A stretch of 64,000 bases of DNA from Osedax fenrisi (taxonomy: Eukaryota; Annelida; Polychaeta; Sabellida; Siboglinidae). The notes beneath the pieces are model-generated. The model was not told the origin of the DNA, ran no database searches, and was given only the letters and a program-made list of their open reading frames with translations. Within the stretch, counting starts at the first letter, position 1; each line of letters starts with the position of its first letter. Positions 1 through 64,000 of this stretch are shown piece after piece. A program made the position numbers and the translations under genes. The stretch covers positions 31,884,827 through 31,948,826 of the forward strand of contig OZ025244.1 in the NCBI GenBank assembly GCA_964019155.1, given 5' to 3'.

Positions 1-104
1 ATCGAAATAAGAAAATTAGTCAAGGTAACACATAATGTCCTCGCTTATGTCCTCCCTATATATTTACGTATTTATTATCTACGCATACACTGTTAAAATT
101 GTAG

Positions 105-365
105 GATTAGGTAAACTATAATGCTTTAAGGGGAAAACTATAATATTGTCAGGGTTAAATATAATTATATCAGGGGTAAACTATAATGCTGTCATGGGTA
201 AACTATAATTATATCAGGGATAAACTATAATGCTGTCAAGGGTAAACTATAATTATCTTAGGGGTAAAATAATTATCTCAGGGTAAACTATAATGCTCTC
301 AGGGGGTAAATTATAATTCTCTCAGGAGGTTAACTAAGATATTTTCAGGGGTAAATTATTGATCC
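105..365. repeat. Degenerate ~22-25 bp minisatellite in intron upstream of exon 1
   Basis: About ten imperfect tandem copies of a unit containing GTAAACTATAAT followed by a CAGGG run. Confidence 0.8.
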
Positions 366-427
366 TAGCTAATTTAAACCCGAGAAACTTCTAATTTACC
401 CCTAATTGTTAACAGTGTACGTCTAAC

Positions 428-480
428 ATAGATTTATAGTTTACAGTTTACAATTTATAGTTTGTAAACTATAAATCTAT
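428..480. repeat. 17-bp perfect inverted repeat
   Basis: The arm ATAGATTTATAGTTTAC (428-444) is matched exactly by its reverse complement at 464-480. ACGTCTA lies at both outer edges, so it may be a tiny foldback element. Confidence 0.6.
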
Positions 481-869
481 GACGTCTAAGCACGTTTTGT
501 AGATATACGTTATTCAACAACAATAATAATAATAATAATGTATAATCATAATATGATAATATATAAACAATATACTACTTAATCTAAATATATATATATA
601 TATATATATTATTGTGTATTCTTATATATTAATTATAAATAATAAAACAATATTTATTAATTAATATATGAATTCACAAATATTTTCTTCTTATTAATTA
701 TTATTAAGATTATTGTTTAACTCATATTAATTAATCTCTATATATATAAATTATATTTTTATAATTTCACAAACTATTCTATAGATAGTATACCATCTGA
801 TGATATATTTTTCTATGTGCATATATTATATATACAATAAATAGCTAAGGTGTATACAATATGCAATAG

Positions 870-58920
<58,051 letters not shown>

Positions 58921-58973
58921 AAACAAATATAGTTACTTTATGCAAATGCTTTTAATGTGCAATACATTCTATT

Positions 58974-58979
58974 AATAAA
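58974..58979 (+). terminator. Poly(A) signal of the ABCA gene
   Basis: AATAAA, 54 nt after the stop codon, is a plausible cleavage signal. A+T-rich DNA contains this hexamer often by chance. Confidence 0.5.
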
Positions 58980-59023
58980 ATACATTTATATTTAATTATT
59001 ATATATATATATAATTTCCAATA

Positions 59024-59100
59024 TAATATTACAATATATATTACAATATATATTACAATATATATTACAATATATATTACAATATATATTATAATATATA
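59024..59100. repeat. 12-bp tandem repeat
   Basis: About six copies of ACAATATATATT just after the ABCA poly(A) signal. Confidence 0.85.
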
Positions 59101-59411
59101 TATATGTATTTGTGAGTAAATTTAAAAATATGTAGACTATATATTAAGGAAAAATAATAGTATACAAAAACACGAAAAAGTATACAACTCCAGCGCGCTA
59201 TGAAGTATATACTATATAATAAAGTATATAGTATATATACTGTAATATAATATTTAAGATAGGTAATCGTTAAATCGTTAATAATTAGTATTTTCCTTAA
59301 AATATTACTAATTGATAGTATGTAGGTACATTCGATTAGTTTAAGGAGTCTATTCCGATGTTAGTATACTATAATATACCTATAGGTATTATTTTAATAG
59401 TAATTACTATT

Positions 59412-59460
<49 letters not shown>

Positions 59461-59922
59461 TAATATCTTCCATCCCTAATGTATGTTATAAATTATAAAT
59501 TAATTATAACAATTATTTTTTTTTATTTTTTGTTTTAAAGTTGTATAATACTTATATTTTATCATTACAATTTAAATACAATCTCCATAGTTAATTTTTT
59601 TTATTACTATTACTTATTAATTATTTTTTTCAACGGATGATCATAAGATTTGCTTCAATATCTATCCGGGTTCTTATACCACATTCTAAATTATATATAT
59701 ATAGTGCATACAATGTAAATCTAAGATATGATAATCGATATTTTAATGACTCCGTAAAACTAAACTAATAATAATTATAATAATAATAATATGATATATA
59801 GCGAAGCAATAAATATTGACCATTTTAGCTCCAGATATTTGTTAAATCATATTTGAATAGTTATACATTTTTGTATAATTGTTGTTACTTACTTACGTGT
59901 CTGTTTCATTATTGGAGGTACC

Positions 59923-60876
59923 TATAGAGTATTGACTAATATACTAACTATAGAGTATTGACTAATATACTAACTATAGAGTATTGACTAATATACTAAC
60001 TATAGAGTATTGACTAATATACTAACTATAGAGTATTGACTAATATACTAACTATAGAGTATTGACTAATATACTAACTATAGAGTATTGACTAATATAC
60101 TAACTATAGAGTATTGACTAATATACTAACTATAGAGTATTGACTAATATACTAACTATAGAGTATTGACTAATATACTAACTATAGAGTATTGACTAAT
60201 ATACTAACTATAGAGTATTGACTAATATACTAACTATAGAGTATTGACTAATATACTAACTATAGAGTATTGACTAATATACTAACTATAGAGTATTGAC
60301 TAATATACTAACTATAGAGTATTGACTAATATACTAACTATAGAGTATTGACTAATATACTAACTATAGAGTATTGACTAATATACTAACTATAGAGTAT
60401 TGACTAATATACTAACTATAGAGTATTGACTAATATACTAACTATAGAGTATTGACTAATATACTAACTATAGAGTATTGACTAATATACTAACTATAGA
60501 GTATTGACTAATATACTAACTATAGAGTATTGACTAATATACTAACTATAGAGTATTGACTAATATACTAACTATAGAGTATTGACTAATATACTAACTA
60601 TAGAGTATTGACTAATATACTAACTATAGAGTATTGACTAATATACTAACTATAGAGTATTGACTAATATACTAACTATAGAGTATTGACTAATATACTA
60701 ACTATAGAGTATTGACTAATATACTAACTATAGAGTATTGACTAATATACTAACTATAGAGTATTGACTAATATACTAACTATAGAGTATTGACTAATAT
60801 ACTAACTATAGAGTATTGACTAATATACTAACTATAGAGTATTGACTAATATACTAACTATAGAGTATTGACTAAC
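59923..60876. repeat. 26-bp satellite array, about 36.7 copies
   Basis: Unit begins TATAGAGTATTGACTAAT and ends ATACTAAC. I saw no differences between units. No spacers, so it is not a CRISPR array. It lies about 1 kb downstream of the ABCA stop. Confidence 0.97.
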
Positions 60877-63800
60877 AGAACAATTTCTACTCGCATTTAT
60901 CCACTATGTTTACCAATAACTCTGACTTCATAACTTTATTAGATCTTAACTCTTATCTCTTTTCATACTTACTTCAACATATCAGGTTAAATAGTTTTTT
61001 GCCGATGTGTCCTATTTGAAAACCAATTAAGTTTCATCCAAACTATTTAGTTATATTTCTTGTTCCATTGATAACTTTATTTTTCTGATCAATATATAAA
61101 TGTTTATTTAATTTTCTGTAATGTTATATTGAGAAATATTCGGTAGGCATTATCAAATGATTATAAAAATGCATGTAATCTCCCAACATAGTTTAATTTC
61201 TACACTAGAAAACTCTATAGGGTGTATAGAGAACTGATGTTTCTCCATATTGTTTCTATTGTTGCCATCGCAGATATTTTACTAGCTATTATTATATTTA
61301 TTCCATGTCTACTATTTCCTTATTTATGTAGTGCACTACATCATGCAGTCTGCGTGTAGTTATTCACATCAATTGACTTCTTATAAAGTTGTCCATTCAC
61401 ATTTAAGGATTTATGAATTATATCCCGGCTATCTATCAGAATTTTAATTTTTAAATACAAACTTCCATCACATACTTTGTAGCTTTATGTAGTTCATTAG
61501 TTAGGTTTTTAAGTTATTTCACTGATATTCCTATGTGATCAATATTTATTGTAAATATCAATTTGATAGTAATGCACCCTCTATAATTATTGACGTTAAA
61601 CGTCTTATAGAATTTCTTATTTTCTTATAGAATTCGCTTAAGATATTGAAAAGGTGGGGATATTGCAGGAAATCCTGCCTTTCTCCAACTTATATAGGGA
61701 AATGGGTTTCTATATGGGTATCTATAACAATGGTCTGGTATTGTTTTTATAAAGTAGTTTAACCATTGAAATTACATATTGGCATATTCCGAAAGCTTTA
61801 ATATCAGAAAATAATAATGTATTCTATATTCTATCGAATTTCTCTTAAATGTAATGAAATTATGAAACACTATTTTTTTAGGATTTTCCACTTATATCAT
61901 ATGAATGAATGTATTAAATGTATTCTACTTTTCTTTAACATTTTCAGAATCTTGAATTGTCATCTAGTATATGTTATACTTGTGGATTAAATCGGTTTAA
62001 GAGTATCCTAATTAGCATGAATTAGTAAGTGTATTGTATGATAATTAGATCACATTTATTTGGTAATGAGGTTATCAATGAACTTTTAATTTATAATAAG
62101 TATTCACTCGATCTACAGATATTTGATATATATAGAGTATTATGTATAATACTATAGTAATAGATACTTCATTTTTTATCAGTTAATATACAATATTATT
62201 AATTCGGATAGATTTCAAGTTGTAAGATAATTAACACCTACTCAACTTATACATTGAGAATATGTAGTGATTCTACATTTCATAGAATAGTAGCTAGTAG
62301 TTACTAGCCACTACTTCGTTAAGTATCTCAATATAATGATGGCGTGGTTATATAGGATTTTTTAATAATTTGACCTCTTTCGAATTAGTATATTATTAGT
62401 ATACAAAACTGAATTTGATAATTCAAGATAATAATGGAAATATAATTACTGACGGAACTACAGTTGTTTCAGTGGTGGCTTTCAATAAGATATTGATCTT
62501 TTTACGGTTAATTCTCTTTCTCAATTTTTCAGAATTAAGCCACTCCTCTTATGTCCATTTATGTTTATCGACTTTCATGTATGTAGTCCTATATTTTTCA
62601 GCTTCTTCATCATTATTTCTTTTATAGGATTGCATATAGGCAACCTAGTTCCTATAAGATATATCTCTTTTTTTTATCGCAAATTCAGAATATAATTGTT
62701 ACCCCTGTTTTACTTAGGTATTTCTATTTAGGTATGTTTAACAGTAGTAATCTGTGATATGCTATATTTTAATTTAATTCATTTATGTTCAGAACAGCAA
62801 AGTTATTTCGACTATTTTTTAAATAAGTTATTATAAATACGTTTAAGTTTACCTACATCAAATATTATTATGTTACTTGTCATGTGTTTATTCACAGTTA
62901 TAGGACCTACACTATAGGTATATACCTACCATACCCTTCCTACCCCTTGCCCTACCTATGCTATAGTATCAGCTTTAGTTACAAATAACTAAATAATAAT
63001 CGATTTTATCATCTGATTCTGAATACGTTTCACTCCGTTTTTGATATGATTGATTTAAATCATTGCGTTATTAGAATATAATCAATTTAATGATTATAAG
63101 TCCATTAAAAGTACCAGGTGTATGTCACTTACTCTTGTGAAGGTGCAGAATATGTTCTACTACAAACGTATGCGTTGTTGCTAAGTTGTCTAATGACTAT
63201 CTTATTGTTGATAATCAGTCAAAATATCCCTACGATATTCGGCCAATAATTATTATCGTATTTACTTTCGCAATCCAGTAGGCTTAAATAATTATAAACT
63301 ATAGTTTGTTGAAACAATATATTGTTCACGTAGTATATTCAATATCTTCAATAACCTCTGAGGTTATAGGAGGTCTTGGTATATTCGATTAATTCGCAGA
63401 ACGCGTTTCTTTCTTAATCTATATAGTCAGTATGATGTGCCTATATTATTGAAATATAAATTAGGAGTGCCACGATTCATATATACATAATCCTTCTAGA
63501 AACATCCGTATAGTTCGTTATAGATAAGATTAGTTCATTTCTTATAATGAAATAACTAATCGCAGATATCGATTACCTCTTTGGGATATGTAAAGTAATG
63601 ACAGATGTATACCATCATTCTGTTATGTCTTCATTTATTTTCTTGATTAAATACTGCACCCATTATAATGGCAGATGATTTTATTATAACAATCGTTTAT
63701 TAAATAGCGAAGTATTAATCGTAATATTTCTTTTAGATCATTTCTTGGGTTTATAAAAATGTATATTTATGGTTAATAAAAGACCAACTTGATACTTTAC

Positions 63801-64000
63801 TTTACAGTAATATAAATTTAAAAACTGCGCATATTTAGAGATACACTTTTGAATGTTAATATTGATTAACTATATACAGGAAACACTTTAAAGATGTATC
63901 TTTATATATTGCAGATTCTATTATTCTTTGTTTTTCGTTCCTAATACGAACATTTTAAAATTGTAATCTATCATGTTTATATAACATGTACATATAGGTA
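60877..64000. other. Degraded sequence downstream of the satellite
   Basis: Slightly less AT-rich than the introns, with scattered short open frames only. Weak LINE-like hints (a PG-containing stretch on the minus strand near 63100 and a DNNGNIITDG stretch at 62430 on the plus strand) are on opposite strands and not convincing. Confidence 0.35.

Noticed and set aside
59923..60876. Possible CRISPR array
   Set aside because: Repeats are head-to-tail with no spacers, and the genome is eukaryotic.
62415..62627. 70-codon ORF with DNNGNIITDG
   Set aside because: Faintly like a LINE linker, but isolated and without flanking RT motifs.

Overview
The window is about four-fifths A+T and full of (TA)n tracts. 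It has no prokaryotic gene layout: coding sequence occurs in short, spliced pieces or inside retroelements. Large introns, CR1-like and RTE-like LINEs, Ty3/gypsy elements, tRNA-headed SINEs and pogo-like and hAT-like MITEs point to the nuclear genome of an AT-rich invertebrate animal. The species cannot be named from the sequence.

The backbone of the window is one plus-strand gene, the C-terminal half of a full-size ABCA-type ABC transporter. I traced 26 exons from 870 to 58920. Their splice phases all agree, and they sum to 3189 nt (1062 codons plus a stop). The order is NBD1 (exons 1-6), transmembrane domain 2 (exons 7-16), a linker (17) and NBD2 (18-26). The first half of the protein (TMD1) lies upstream of the window. 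Exons make up about 5.5% of the gene body. A poly(A) signal follows the stop within 60 nt.

The introns hold nearly everything else. Intron 1 (1003-12169) is a nest. A MITE with TAGGGGAAA ends is split by a rearranged Ty3/gypsy element with inverted LTRs (2005-5269) and by a foldback structure (5763-9452), which itself contains a copied 1.5 kb piece of the same intron. Intron 4 holds a MITE with 32-bp inverted ends and an 8-bp target duplication. Intron 6 holds a 101-bp pogo-like MITE. Intron 12 holds a related MITE and a SINE. Intron 14 holds a very young minus-strand Ty3/gypsy element with identical LTRs (30528-36080) and a CR1-like LINE remnant. Intron 15 holds a pogo-like MITE and intron 16 a complete TAGGGGAAA-family MITE. 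Intron 18 holds two LINE remnants, intron 21 a SINE, and intron 24 an RTE-like LINE remnant. Intron 25 holds a TIR element with a 36-bp minisatellite and (ATT)n, then an intact Mag-like Ty3/gypsy element (52480-57430) inserted into an older LINE.

Downstream of the gene, 58921-64000 carries a very uniform 26-bp satellite (59923-60876) and degraded sequence in which I recognise no gene. The points most worth a second look are the high share of GTT 5' splice sites, the frameshift signal and heptapeptide-repeat Gag of the young element, the inverted-LTR element with template-switch scars, and the nested duplications of intron 1.
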